Below, piece after piece: positions 14,201 to 25,012 of a stretch of 64,000 nucleotides of DNA. The notes beneath the pieces are model-generated. The model was not told where the DNA came from. It did no database searches and saw only the letters and a program-made list of their open reading frames with translations. The DNA is from Struthio camelus. Lineage: Eukaryota; Chordata; Aves; Struthioniformes; Struthionidae. Every line of letters starts with the position of its first letter. Positions within the stretch are counted from its first letter, which is position 1. The position numbers and the translations under genes were made by a program. The stretch lies in the NCBI RefSeq assembly GCF_040807025.1, contig NC_090942.1:79093987-79157986 (forward strand). The letters run 5' to 3'.

Positions 14201-16810
14201 GCAGGGCGATCTACCCCTAGGTTGGGTGGATCATTGCTCGGGGCCCATGCATGTCGTCACTGTAGTCTTTGGTGAAGTTATTTCTCAGAAAAATTACTGT
14301 ATGTCATCTTTCTCTATTGATCCCTGTTTATTGCTGTCCTCCACGAATTGTGAGCCAGGCTCACTTTGCTTTATGTTTACATTATCTGCTAAAACAAAAA
14401 ATGTATTTTTACAACAGCAGCTCTTGTACCACTTGTGCACGGTCAAGTACCACTTGTTCTGTGTCACAGAACAGTTCTCTAGCACAGTTATTCTCTGTGT
14501 CATAATAAACTTGTTTTTGCCAGCATAAAAATGTTTTGCTGCTATATTCAGTGACGCTAACCCAGCAAATGAGGATTTGGCCCATATCAGAGTTTATTTC
14601 CTTTAAAAGCGAATGACTTTGAAAAGAGCCTGTGGATTCACCGGACTGCTATTACCGTAGCTCGCTAATGCTAATTACCATGGAATTTCCTGTTTCAGGA
14701 AATCCAACTGTGAGTTCATAAACATGTGGGAAAGCCAATGGAGAGGAAAAATAAAATTCAAACAACTCTTCAGTCACTTAAATCTTGCTTCTGAATCAAA
14801 GCTTGCTTTCTGCATTCTATTCTATTTTGCAGCAATGAAAGGCTCTGACAAGTTGCATGAACGGGGGAAGTATTAAAGAAACAAAGCCAGAAAACAAGCA
14901 ATTCTGTTTTACTGACATATTATTTTTACTCTAAGTGGTAGAACATGAACTTCTTGCCTTTTAAATTATGTTTATGCTTTATTATCCGAACAGTGCTACT
15001 GCACTGCCATTTTAGAAATTACAGACACATTCGAAGTGTACTGGAGGTTCCATTCAGTCTATGTATTTATGTTGCACTCATCCTGGTAACAAATACATTA
15101 TACATCACAAATGAATCTAATATTAAAGGATGGGGTTAAGTTGTTTTGCCTTAGAAGGCTTTCATTTGTAACTTGTTCTAAGACAAATTTTAACAACAGT
15201 CACTTACGTTCCTTAAAAGTGAACCTGGATATAGATTACAGATTTACAGATCACAAATAACATGTATTTTGTTCTTGCTCATAAGAAATGAAAGGCTAGA
15301 GTATGTACATGTTAGAGTCAGATTGCGTACACTTACTCTGTCTGTAAATACCACAAAGGAAACTGGGGACTCTCTTATTTTGAAGAAAAAGACTACATGA
15401 TTGATTAAGCTTAGCCTGGCAAGATGTCACAGCCATACTAATTGATTTCTTGGAGACAAAACCATGCTATTTCTATTCATATTTCTACCAGTTTGTGTAA
15501 GGTCAGCTGGTCTCAGTGCTGAAACTTATCTTAAAGACCCAACTTGCAAACGCGTTCCATTTTGAGAGAAAAGTGAGGAATCTTCTACAAACCTGTAGCC
15601 TGGTATTACTTCCATTTTTTAGCAGTAAAACTTGCTTTCTGTAGGCAAAGTCTAGTCCATGCTTAGCTGTAGATCTTGCCTACAGACTATTGATTATTTA
15701 CCGGCATAGTTAAATTAACACCTCGCACAGGCATTCTGCCAACAGCAGATGCCGAATAGCTGCATTAGCACCAAAGTCTTGCAGTGACGACCCTACAGCC
15801 CTTACAGCTACCGCTGCTCTGATCTTGACTTTTGCTGCTCAGAAGATCACAGTGACTGGAAACTCCCCTCTTCCACATCTCTAGACTACCTCTTTCTACA
15901 AACTCAGCTTAGTGAGTACATAGGCAGGGCTCTATATAAAGCCATCTCTGAAGAAGCTGTTTATTCAGACATGGAAAAGGACCTAGAGGGGCTGAGGTAC
16001 AACAGGGAAGAGCTTCATGCGAGGTGAAGGATATGGAATTACAGATGTCCAGCCAAAAATCTGGAGTTGTATTCCTCCGCTCTCCTTTCTGCTACTGCTA
16101 TAAGGAATTAAACGTCATTCTCAGCAAAGACCTCACCATGCATGATGTCTGGAAGAACACATCCTGGAATCGCATACCAGTTGGGAGCTAATTAAGAAAG
16201 AAGCAAAGTTCATGGCAGGCTATATCTTTTAGACCAAACTAATAGTAGAGAAATAGCTCTCTCTGGGTTCTGTAGAACAAACTGACACTTCATTCACTCG
16301 TGTACTTCACTTCTACATCTCCTCTTTTAGATGGCAGTCGGCTGCATTTGGACACAAGTAAAATAATTTTGTTTTAAAGTAATAAGGTTTATTCTAAATC
16401 CACCCACTGGATGTACTAGTAAAAAGGAAACTGGAAGCAGTGTTCTTCAGCTGCTCTTTTGTGGCTAGGGACAAAATGCCAATACAGTAAAAATACAAAT
16501 ATAATGCAATGCATTTAAGATAAAAAAGATGTGCAAAGCAATATCAGCATATGGAAGCTACATACATAAAATCACAAAGGCATGAATGCAAGTAAGTCTG
16601 AGAACTAGGCAATCTGAATGCACAGTTTTGCAAAAGAAACCTTTGAGGCAGGCTTTGAAGTAAAAAATGTAACATTTGGCTTTTTCAGACTGATGACTAA
16701 GTCCAAAATCAATGACAGGCATGCTGTATTTTAATTTGAGGTCAGACCTGGTGACCACAGCAGCCCAGGAAAGATATAGAAAAGTCTAGAGACTTTTGTG
16801 GGGGATTTGT
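8270..16810. other. Upstream intergenic DNA, no supported gene
   Basis: This is AT-rich, non-repetitive-looking DNA with only scattered short frames; the longest, 14178-14528 on + (116 codons), has no recognisable domain and its alternative frames are equally open. A guanine-rich run at 12035-12069 is listed separately. No tRNA, rRNA or known ncRNA was seen, and no exon of a known gene was recognised. Confidence 0.55.
12035..12069 (+). other. Potential G-quadruplex motif
   Basis: Five guanine runs (GGG at 12035, GGG at 12041, GGGG at 12050, G7 at 12056, GGG at 12067) are separated by loops of 2-6 nt. This meets the usual four-run, loop-1-to-7 rule on the + strand. It lies in upstream DNA with no gene assigned. 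Confidence 0.6.
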
Positions 16811-16815
16811 ACTAG

Positions 16816-17415
16816 GTGAGAAAAAGGAGTGATACAAGCAACTACAGGCTCTTTTATCTGACCTCATTAGTACACAAAGCTTCAGAACAAACGCTGAAGG
16901 AAAAACTAATTAAAGATGTGGAGGTGAATGGAAAGCTGGTTAAAATGCGGCAGGGCTTCACCAAAGATAGAAAATGCCACACTAAGCCCGTATCTCTCTC
17001 TGATAAATCGTTTTTTCAAACAATGAAAATATGGTAGATCAAATATGTCTGGACTTCAGCAAAGCATTTGAGAGGATGCCATGCGAGAAAATATTAATTA
17101 AGATGGAGAGATGTGGATGAATGTAAGAAATAAAAAGTAAGGACAATAGCATGTGCTGAAAGGGAAAGTCTAGATGGAAGGAGGTTACTAATGCAGCTCC
17201 ATAGGGACTGATCTGGGAACCTATCTTAGTTAAAATTTTTATTAGTGACCTTGGCACAAAAAACATGACTCTGCTAATGAAATTTGCTGATGACATAAAC
17301 CTAAGCGCTGCTGTTATGACAAGAGAAAGGACTGGAATACCCCATGGAAAGAACTGGACGAGACCGTGGACAAGAGGAAGCGAAACGATTATGACATGCA
17401 ATAGCAGAAGCGCAA
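16816..17415 (+). mobile_element. Decayed CR1 LINE fragment (reverse transcriptase)
   Basis: Broken translated frames align in order with the CR1 reverse transcriptase. SNYRLFYLTS matches the NYRPVSLTS-type motif and RQGFTKDRKC the [10 protein letters not shown] motif. LDFSKAF (17049-17069) is RT motif A, and KFADD (FADD at 17283-17294) is the catalytic motif C. The first two motifs are in one frame up to a stop at 17035; motifs A and C share a different frame, so at least one frameshift separates them, and further stops lie between A and C. Both 5' end and 3' tail are missing. It is an old, dead insertion in sense with ARHGAP8, ending about 150 bp before the CpG island begins. Confidence 0.8.
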
Positions 17416-17809
17416 AGCTGTGCAGGCAGAAGAAATTCCTATTAATTGCAGCAAAGTGGGGTGAGGAGGGGAGATAGTAGTGCCACGCACTTGCTACAAA
17501 AAAAGGGGAGGGGTATGTGAAGAAGATGGATGTCTGTCTGTCTATATTATACAGCCTGGAAAAGCACAGTGGGCGGACATCACCCGCTCACCTCCCGGCC
17601 AGACAAAGGCCCCAGCTGCCGGCAGCGGGGACCCCCGTCAGCGAGTACAGGCCTCAGAGCGAAGAGCTACACCTGACTTCTCCTCCTCAGATCACAGTAA
17701 TGAACTATGAAGGGCCGATCTCCCCCCAACCCCGAGCTCTGCCAACACGCTCGTTACTCCCCGCTGCAGTCAGACGGCGACGCTCAAAAACTTGATAACT
17801 TAATTTTCT

Positions 17810-17821
17810 CCCCCCCCCCCC
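17810..17821. repeat. C12 homopolymer
   Basis: An uninterrupted run of 12 cytosines lies in the upstream part of the CpG island. It is prone to length variation and sequencing error. Confidence 0.9.
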
Positions 17822-18080
17822 ACCCCGAGCAACAAAAAGGCAGTAAAAGGAGGTTAACTCCCGTATCTTGCTTTTGGTTTTATTTTCCGGTTTTATTTTT
17901 TCTGCTCCCCTCGGACTACTTCAAATTTCCTTCCCAGACTACGCCAGACGTGGCCGACCAGGCGAGGGACGGGGTGGGGGGAGCCATCCGGGCGCAGGAC
18001 AGCGCCAGGCACGCCTCACACCTCGCGCGCCAGGCTGCCGCTGTCCCCCCCCCCCGCCCCCCCGCCGCAAATCACGCGCA

Positions 18081-18096
18081 GGAAGCGAAAGCGAAA
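18081..18096 (+). promoter_or_regulatory. Overlapping EICE and ISRE-like motif
   Basis: The sequence GGAAGCGAAAGCGAAA contains a perfect ETS-IRF composite element (GGAAnnGAAA, 18081-18090). It overlaps a perfect IRF core (GAAAnnGAAA, 18087-18096). Such elements bind PU.1/SpiB with IRF4/IRF8, or IRF/STAT complexes. Its place just upstream of the GC boxes and candidate exon 1 fits a promoter-proximal site. The match is seen directly; binding and any effect on ARHGAP8 are inferred. Confidence 0.45.
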
Positions 18097-18206
18097 GGGC
18101 AGCCACAAACGGCCCTAACGGTCGCGCCTCAAGCGGCCGCGCGCGCCCCTCCCCCTTCGCCCCGCCGGGCGGCCCCGCGCCCTCGCCCCGCCCCCGCCGC
18201 CCGCAG

Positions 18207-18212
18207 GTGAGC
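18207..18212 (+). other. ARHGAP8: Candidate exon 1 splice donor A
   Basis: CAG|GTGAGC is a near-perfect vertebrate donor at the end of a GC-box-rich run. If transcription starts upstream of about 18180, exon 1 could end at 18206. It competes with the donor at 18312. Confidence 0.4.
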
Positions 18213-18219
18213 GCCGGCC

Positions 18220-18311
18220 CCGGGGCGGTGCTGCCGGGGAGAGTCCGCCTCCCCCGGCCCCGGTCCCGGCTGTGCCTGCGCCCGCGCCCCCCGCCGCCGC
18301 CGCCCGGCCAG
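18220..18311 (+). other. ARHGAP8: Candidate untranslated exon 1
   Basis: The segment ends in CCAG|GTACGTGAG, an excellent donor, and starts just downstream of a cluster of GC boxes. It is therefore a reasonable 5'-untranslated first exon; the 5' end given is only nominal. The next exon carries an in-frame stop before its ATG, so exon 1 should not contribute protein to the ATG at 41937. Cap-site or RNA data would be needed to choose between this and the earlier donor. Confidence 0.4.
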
Positions 18312-18583
18312 GTACGTGAGGCGGCGGGGAGGGAGCGGGGGGAGGCGGAGCGGGGCCGGGGCTGGCCGAGGGGCGGCGGGGAGAGTCGCTGCCCCGGTGC
18401 TCGCCGCCGCCGCCGGGCCTGCGGGGCTGTCTTGTAGGGAGCGTTTCGGCGACGTAGGCGCACATATATCTGTGTGTGTATACATATGTATATGGGAGGG
18501 GGGATTCTACTAGCCTGAGTACTTCTGCTGTCCTTTGGGTGCCCTGTCTAAAGGTAAAGCAACCGCTCGGCTGTTCTGGGACA

Positions 18584-18617
18584 CCCCCCCCCCCCCCCAC
18601 ACACACACATACACACC
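18584..18617. repeat. C15 run followed by (CA)n
   Basis: Fifteen cytosines at 18584-18598 run directly into an imperfect CA repeat with one T interruption. It lies just downstream of the CpG island. Confidence 0.9.
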
Positions 18618-18691
18618 ATTTTCCCCTCTAAGTAGCGATTGTACAAAACTCGTACCGTGAGGGGTGCGCTGAAGGCAGTGCTGCTGCAGCC

Positions 18692-18719
18692 GGGGGGGTG
18701 GGGAGGGAGGGTTTTGGGG
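18692..18719 (+). other. Strong G-quadruplex motif in intron 1
   Basis: The + strand reads G7-T-G4-A-G3-A-G3-TTTT-G4: five guanine runs with loops of 1, 1, 1 and 4 nt. It lies about 0.4 kb inside intron 1 on the non-template strand, a position where such motifs often favour R-loops and polymerase pausing after CpG-island promoters. The motif is seen directly; the role is inferred. Confidence 0.65.
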
Positions 18720-20374
18720 CGATCTTCCCGCCCTCCTGTAAGCGTGGAGCAGTGTCTTGGGGTTCGTCCGTGAAGGCAGGGCCGGAGGGGTTTTCGTGGT
18801 TGGCCAAACGTGGGTTTAGAAACTAAAAAAAAGTAGTTGACTTGGAGTTAGCCTTAAGTGGCAGTCTGGATACGTACTTGCAGCGGGACACTGATTTTCG
18901 CAGTTTGTCGTGATAATATGACTCAAAGGTCATAGTGAGGAACAGGGCTCTCTACTGTAGCAGGTATTTTATGACATGTACAGCAGGTATTTTATAACAG
19001 CGCTTACAGCCCAACCTGAGAACTGATTCTTGTGATTATTTACACAAGTATGTGACCCGACTGAGGATTTGGTACATTAGGAATATGTGAAATAGTTTGT
19101 CGGATTTAATGGCGGGTAGGTGACTTTCTCCTCTTGTGGGTATGCTCGCTGACTTCAGGGTAGAGCTTCCTAAGAGCAAAAGTTTCTGCTTGTGTGAGAG
19201 TCCTGTTGCAGAACTGGAGCTCAAGTCAATGCGAAACATCATAAGAAACAGAGATGGAGCAAAGACTACGGTAATAATTCTGTGCTTCTCTGGGTGTGTC
19301 ACAGGTTGTGTGTTGAGATTCAGCAGTCTTAAGCACAAGCCATAAAGTACATTGTAAAGAAAGTCTGTAGCTCTATATACTGTACCTTTGGGTTTTTTTG
19401 TTCCTCTTCACCTCTGTTATTATATATATTTTATTAGTTAAACTTTCAGGACACTTTCTAAATGTGTAGTATCATATTTTTCTTTAGAACTTAAAAGGTT
19501 CATTTACAGTATTTTTGTTTGTATGGGACCCCTGCGACCCTGGTGACCGAAAAATACAGCATGTAATTACAATTTGTATCAGAGTGCACACGCACAAGGA
19601 GTTGAATTCACATTGTATGTGAAACTTTCTGACACTTCCAAACGTCTGAGTGATGTTCCTGTAACCTTATCATTTTCAAATAAGTGTTCCAATATAAAAC
19701 AGGCAATGCAAAGTTTAGTTTAGACTAGTTCGACTTTTCTGGGGGAGCTGTGATAGCCGGGAAGTGCCTTCTGGAACCTGTTCCACTTGTTAGCTGCTAT
19801 TTGCATTCCTGTAATTCTTTCAGTGCAAACAATCCCCCCAGCACCGCCCCCATGAAGTTCACAGTGGTAGAAATCATCTACCAAAAGGCTCAAACCTTTT
19901 AAGGCAGAGACAAGAGGCTAATCCTCTGTTCCCACATTTGCATTGCCAAGTAAAGTAAGCAGCTCACCTAAAGTCTAGGGAAAAAGTCCTTTCCCAGGTA
20001 GAAGCCTTTCCCAGTCTATTAAATGTAACTGAGTGCACAACGAGGAATCTGCTAATCTGCTCTCCTTTAGGTTGTATGTTGTAATGATTGCCTTGTTGGG
20101 TTTTTAGTATCATTATTATTTATTTCATTTTTTTAACACAGATGTGTCATCGGCCTCTGCTACTCAGTCCCTGAGCTGAAGTATCTGTAGACTGCTTTCT
20201 ATCTGGTCCTTTGCTTTTCAAATCCTCCCTGGGTGTTTAGATGCAGGAGTGAAAGCTCCCTCTGGAGCAGTAGTCAGTGTCCTTGAAGGTAGGAGCCTTA
20301 CTTCTACATCAAATATTTATACATCAAAGCCCTCTCCCAAGGAGAACGACCTGTGTCTGTGAAGCATTTCAGAA

Positions 20375-20432
20375 TATAAGCCTAGTTTTACCACTAACTT
20401 GCTGTATGACCTCTGGCATGTTGCCTAAAAAA
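20375..20432 (+). repeat. Old MIR SINE fragment
   Basis: The text 'ccactaacttgctgtatgac' followed by 'ctctggcatgtt' matches the conserved MIR core (CCACTTACTAGCTGTGTGACC then TTGGGCAAGT). It is short and diverged, as expected of an amniote-age element. Confidence 0.65.
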
Positions 20433-22797
20433 AGAGCGTGCCATTTTAGTCTTAAATTTAGCCAGAGAAGGCTTGGAATAGAATTAAGACAGGCAGTGAT
20501 GACACTGTAACTGAAAGAGTTCTTTTTAAAAGTTGTTTTTACAGAAATAAGTAACATTCCAGCCTTTTCAGACAAAAATATGCAGTATTGTTAAGTGGAA
20601 CTAACTTTAATAAGTGAAATGAAACTGACTTCCTAGTTTTGTTTTCTTCATTGTTAGAGCAGGAATTCAAGAAGTAAATAGACAGGGTGAGAAGTAAACT
20701 GTATTTCTAAAGTTCCCTTGGTTTGAATAAATGTTTAATAACAGCATGACTGAAGAAATGTGTAAGCAGTATTTTTCACACTCCCCTTATGAACTCTTAA
20801 GCTCATCTTTAAACATATGGAGAGACCCATGAAATCACTGCGCAATTGAGTAGAATGAATCTATTCATGATTAAGCCTATATGGTGATGTGGATATCAGT
20901 TTTTATCAGTTTTAAATTTAGCAGTTTTATCAGTTAAATTGTTCAGAGTCAAAACAGTCTTTGGTGTAAAGGGCTTGTGCATAGTATAGCTATAAGCACT
21001 TGTGCGGTGCTGTCTGAATTGGTTAAATTTTGAAATTCAAATATAACAGAATTCTGTAACTGTTTCATAGGCATTGTGTTATTGAAATTATAACTCCAGT
21101 TTTATTTAAAAAGAACTGTGAATTTGATTAAAATTACAGATATGTGTCATATTTTTAAATGAAACTTAATAGAACATTATACCTTTTGTTTAAAGATGGC
21201 CTCCCTCCTGACCATATAAATGGAAATCCAAAATGTTGCTGAGGCTAGAGATGCAGTATGCAGCTCTGAGAGGTGGAAATTAGGGAATCCAGAGTTTGCT
21301 GCTCAGGGCTGGGTCACATAGCCAAGTCACCCAGGGGTGACTCCCCAGCTTTAGTCTTGATAGCTCTTGCTGCTCACTGTATTCACAGTTGGGATTTCAG
21401 ATTACTTGCCAGCCTCCACGCTAACGTAACCTACTGGCAGTCAAATAGTACTAACCTATCATGGGAACCAGGTATGTATGACCTGCTAATGAGTCATGTG
21501 AGGCTGGAGATACATAGGTTGTCCCCTTCTGCTTTTGAAGAAAAAAAAAAAATCCACCCAACTGAAGCTCAGAAAATAAGTAATTATTTTCACGTACAGG
21601 AATGAAGAAGTCCGGTTAAAGTTCTTTTTTATTTAAAGAAAAACAATGCACATAAGTTTTCATCAAAAATAGGCTGTGGCCAGTATCAGCATTTCAATGG
21701 AAAAATAAATACTGGAAAAATTGAATTTGGAAAATATAAAGACTTACAGTTTTTAAAAGGATGTTTTTTAAAATAGCCTTAGAATGTGTAGGTGAAAGTA
21801 CCGATTAAAGGAAAGATTTGAGTCATCAGTGCATAAGACGGAAAGGGAATGAAGGTAAAAAGTAATAGTAAAAGAACTGCTAAAAGACCTTTATATTTTA
21901 GCAGTGCTGCTAGGTGTTACTATAATGAGGTGCAAATTCTGTTGTGCATATATGCTGTTCAAGCCTGACAGCTTAAAAACTAACAACTCGGTGCCTTTTC
22001 AAGGAGACAGTTATCAAAAAAAGCTTTCTTTATGTCAATGAGAGATTGGCAGGTAGTATTACCAGTAATACTGAAGAATGGCTTAGTTGCACCATCATCC
22101 CTGACCCAAACGAAAATAAGCTGTTTTATTATAAATTATAAGACATTTTTAAAAGAAAACTGAATATAGTCATTGGCTTATAATACCCAGTTCAAGAGAC
22201 AAGAACATTTGAAGGAGGAAAAAAGAAAGAAGAAATACTTTTCTGCTTCTGCCAGAAGTCTTTTGTTCATAGTTTCTGAATCTTTCATTCTTTATTACTG
22301 AATTCACTTTATATGCTATTGGTGCAATCCATATTCCTCGAGAGTTTCTCTCTTCCTCCTGCGCGCTCTGTCTTTCAGAAGCATAATCTTTGATCTATAA
22401 TGACAATAATTTTCACAGCATATGCAGACAGTGACTGCAGATGGGGAATAAGTAGCATGAACTGATGAACATGTAAGACATAACAATCCTCTAATCATGC
22501 AAATATGGGATTTGGTGGGTCATACCACACTTGCATAAGAAATTTTGAATCCTGAGAGTGCTGCTGTTTACTTCAACAGGGGCTGCGGGTGCCTCGGAGT
22601 CAAAGACTACATGTCCGAATTCAGGCATTCGGAATCAGTGGCCACCACTGAATTTGAGCTGTTATTTTGATTGTTCCTTTGACTAGTGATTATACTTGAT
22701 TTTCATTGATTCTCAAGCCAATTCTTTATGTCAGGATGCTCTCAAAACTCTTAGCTCTTTGATGAGCAAAAGCATCCCTCTCTTCCTCTTTCTCTCA

Positions 22798-22932
22798 GTG
22801 TATATGTATCTATATATAAAAAATAGGGAAACATATATATATAAGGCATTATATATAGGTTATAGGTGTTATATATACGCATAAACCTATATATCTATAT
22901 ATGAGATATATATATATAGAGAGAGAGAGATT
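22798..22932. repeat. TA-rich simple repeat ending in (GA)n
   Basis: Imperfect TATATA runs with interruptions cover about 120 bp and end in GAGAGAGAGAGAG. No gene is present; the short open frames across it are low complexity. Confidence 0.85.
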
Positions 22933-24961
22933 TTCCTCGAAACTATGTTTTCATACTTCTATGCTCTTCCAAAAGCAAGTTTTATATTTCTGTTTTCACC
23001 ATTCAGGGAGTGTGGCAGATCTGTCAGTCATGGGGAGCGGACTAAGATCAGTTCTCCTGAGGGAAACACTCTGTTCATATTAGTTACATATTGTCTCTAG
23101 GCAAGCTCATAGGTAGCCTTAAAATCATCTAAGGGAAAAGTTTGGTTTAATGACTTACAAAGTATCTCATTGGAAACTGTTGGCAGAGACAAAAATAGAA
23201 TCCACGTCTTCGATATTAGCTCTGAGACCATCCATTCTCTTTTCTGTGTGCAAGCCGTGCCTCCATGACTACATCCTCTACATTGTTTAACAAGAGGGAA
23301 AGACAATCTTCTTTTCATTAGAGAGGAACAGTTCTCCTTCAGTGCTCCTAGATCACATTCTCCTGTGCTGTGGCTAGGTTAGGAAATATATGGAAACTAA
23401 AAATACTCTTCTGAGCCTGTAATTAAAAATGTGGCTTTACGCATACACACAGGGACTTAAAATATTGTTGAGGCAAGCTCTGGCATTCCTGAGTGTTTGA
23501 GTGCTAGACTTAGGAAGATTATTGAAGTTCTTGTAACAAACTCTGTGGCTTTGTATCCATATATAATCTTTTAATTAAAAAAACCAAACAAACATAATTC
23601 TATTGTGGGACATTATATTGACACCAGTGTAGGTCGTCATCAAGGCTGAATCTTGAGAATAAGCATATAGATTTCTGCCTTTTGATATGATGGAAAAATA
23701 GATAGCAGTTGTAGGTTGCTGTTTCTGAGGCCAAGCAGTGTAACAGGATGTAACAGCAGATGTGCTGATAGGAAAGAAATGGTGAGATGGAACAATCGTG
23801 GGTTTCATTTCAAGCTGCATTAATGGGCACAGATTTTCTACTTATTATCCCTGGTTGGGACTCATTCAACTTCTATCTCATCTCTTCTCTCTTATCTTGT
23901 TCAAATCCCATTTCTTTCACTTAGCCTTCTCAGTAACCCTTCCTGAACTCCCATCTTACTTGCGTGCTTCTTTCGAGGTTGGAAAATTTCAGCCCACAAA
24001 TAAAGTTGTGAAGAGCTGAAAATAAAGTCTTAGACTTGGAAGTTTCAGGTAGCCTTAATGATATCAGCTAGGCTATGATACCAGTCTTGTCCGTGATAAA
24101 GAAAATCCCCAGCGGTGTAACCTCATTGCCCTTCAGTGATGTCTGCCTTAAGGGCTGTTTCTTTGATTTGTTCATTCTCGAGATATTTTTTATTCTTTTT
24201 CTTATGTTAATATATCCTGGGGATATTTCTTTTAACTGGAAAGTCTTATCAAAGACTATAGCTGACGTTTTGGGTGTGCTGTGCAGTGCTTGTATTTCAC
24301 TAAATTTTTCCAACTTTGAAATCAACCCCAGTAGAGACTTTGGACTTCCCTATCTATATGGCTTCTACTAACATCAGGGAATACAGTATCTTTGGGATAA
24401 CATTGCAGGATTATACTCATAAACTGAACATCAGAGCTTCATGTAGAAAATTCACTGGGAATCCTCATAGTGGTTAGTGGTGTCCACCCCCAACACAACT
24501 TTCTAAACCACGCTTAAAAATCTATTAGTTTCTCTATCTTAACGGTGACATAGAGTGGCAGAATAATGCAATGGAGGTAACAAGTTACAACATACACCAA
24601 GTTTCCACAGATGGATTCAGATACTATTTTTTTCTAAATGTTTAAGCTTTATTGTTGTTAATTTTTTAAACTAAATTTTAACCCTCTCTCGGGCATTTGA
24701 ACTCCTGCTTCATAGCCGTCAGTGAGGATTTCTCTGGACATCGCAAGGCTCACAGAGACGGGCATGTGGAATCTTGGGCTAGGTGCAAAAAGAGCTGCAT
24801 AGGAAAAGGGTGCAAGGCCATTTACAAGGTAATGACCATATTTTTCTGCTTTCCAGTGAATAACCTCTAAGTAGTCTCATGTTGTTAGTATTCTACTGGT
24901 AACAAGTTACCTACGCTATTCCTGATTTGGATGATGTTGCTCTCTTAAACATCTTTCTCTA

Positions 24962-25012
24962 TACACACACACGGTTGTGCACGCATGCGCGCGCGCGCGC
25001 ACACACACACGC
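24962..25012. repeat. (CA)n/(CG)n tract with Z-DNA potential
   Basis: A short CA run is followed by strict alternation of purine and pyrimidine from 24976 to 25012 (37 bp). That stretch includes a GC-dinucleotide core (GCGCGCGCGCGC) flanked by CA repeats. Such sequence is among the most prone to left-handed Z-DNA. Confidence 0.85.

Larger units (their letters stand above)
17570..18460 (+). promoter_or_regulatory. ARHGAP8: CpG island; probable ARHGAP8 promoter
   Basis: Base composition changes sharply from AT-rich flanks to very GC- and CpG-rich DNA, densest at 17940-18440. It contains several GC boxes (CCGCCC/GGGCGG) at about 18155-18205, an ETS/IRF-type composite at 18081-18096, and no TATA box at a useful position. 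Two consensus splice donors follow (gtgagc at 18207, gtacgt at 18312), both oriented for + strand transcription. It is the only such island in the window and lies upstream of the ARHGAP8 coding exons in the same sense, so I infer the gene's main promoter. A divergent minus-strand transcript is possible, since CpG-island promoters are often bidirectional. Long open frames across the island (17707-18606, several frames) reflect few stop codons in GC-rich DNA and are not genes. Confidence 0.75.

Noticed and set aside
1..17500. Possible PRR5 exons or a PRR5-ARHGAP8 readthrough exon
   Set aside because: None of the translated frames resembles PRR5 as I know it. Readthrough from a gene left of the window cannot be judged from sequence.
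17707..18606. Long overlapping open frames of 118-189 codons on both strands in the CpG island
   Set aside because: They are explained by the scarcity of stop codons in very GC-rich DNA. The peptides are low-complexity Pro/Arg/Ala/Gly and several frames are open at once.
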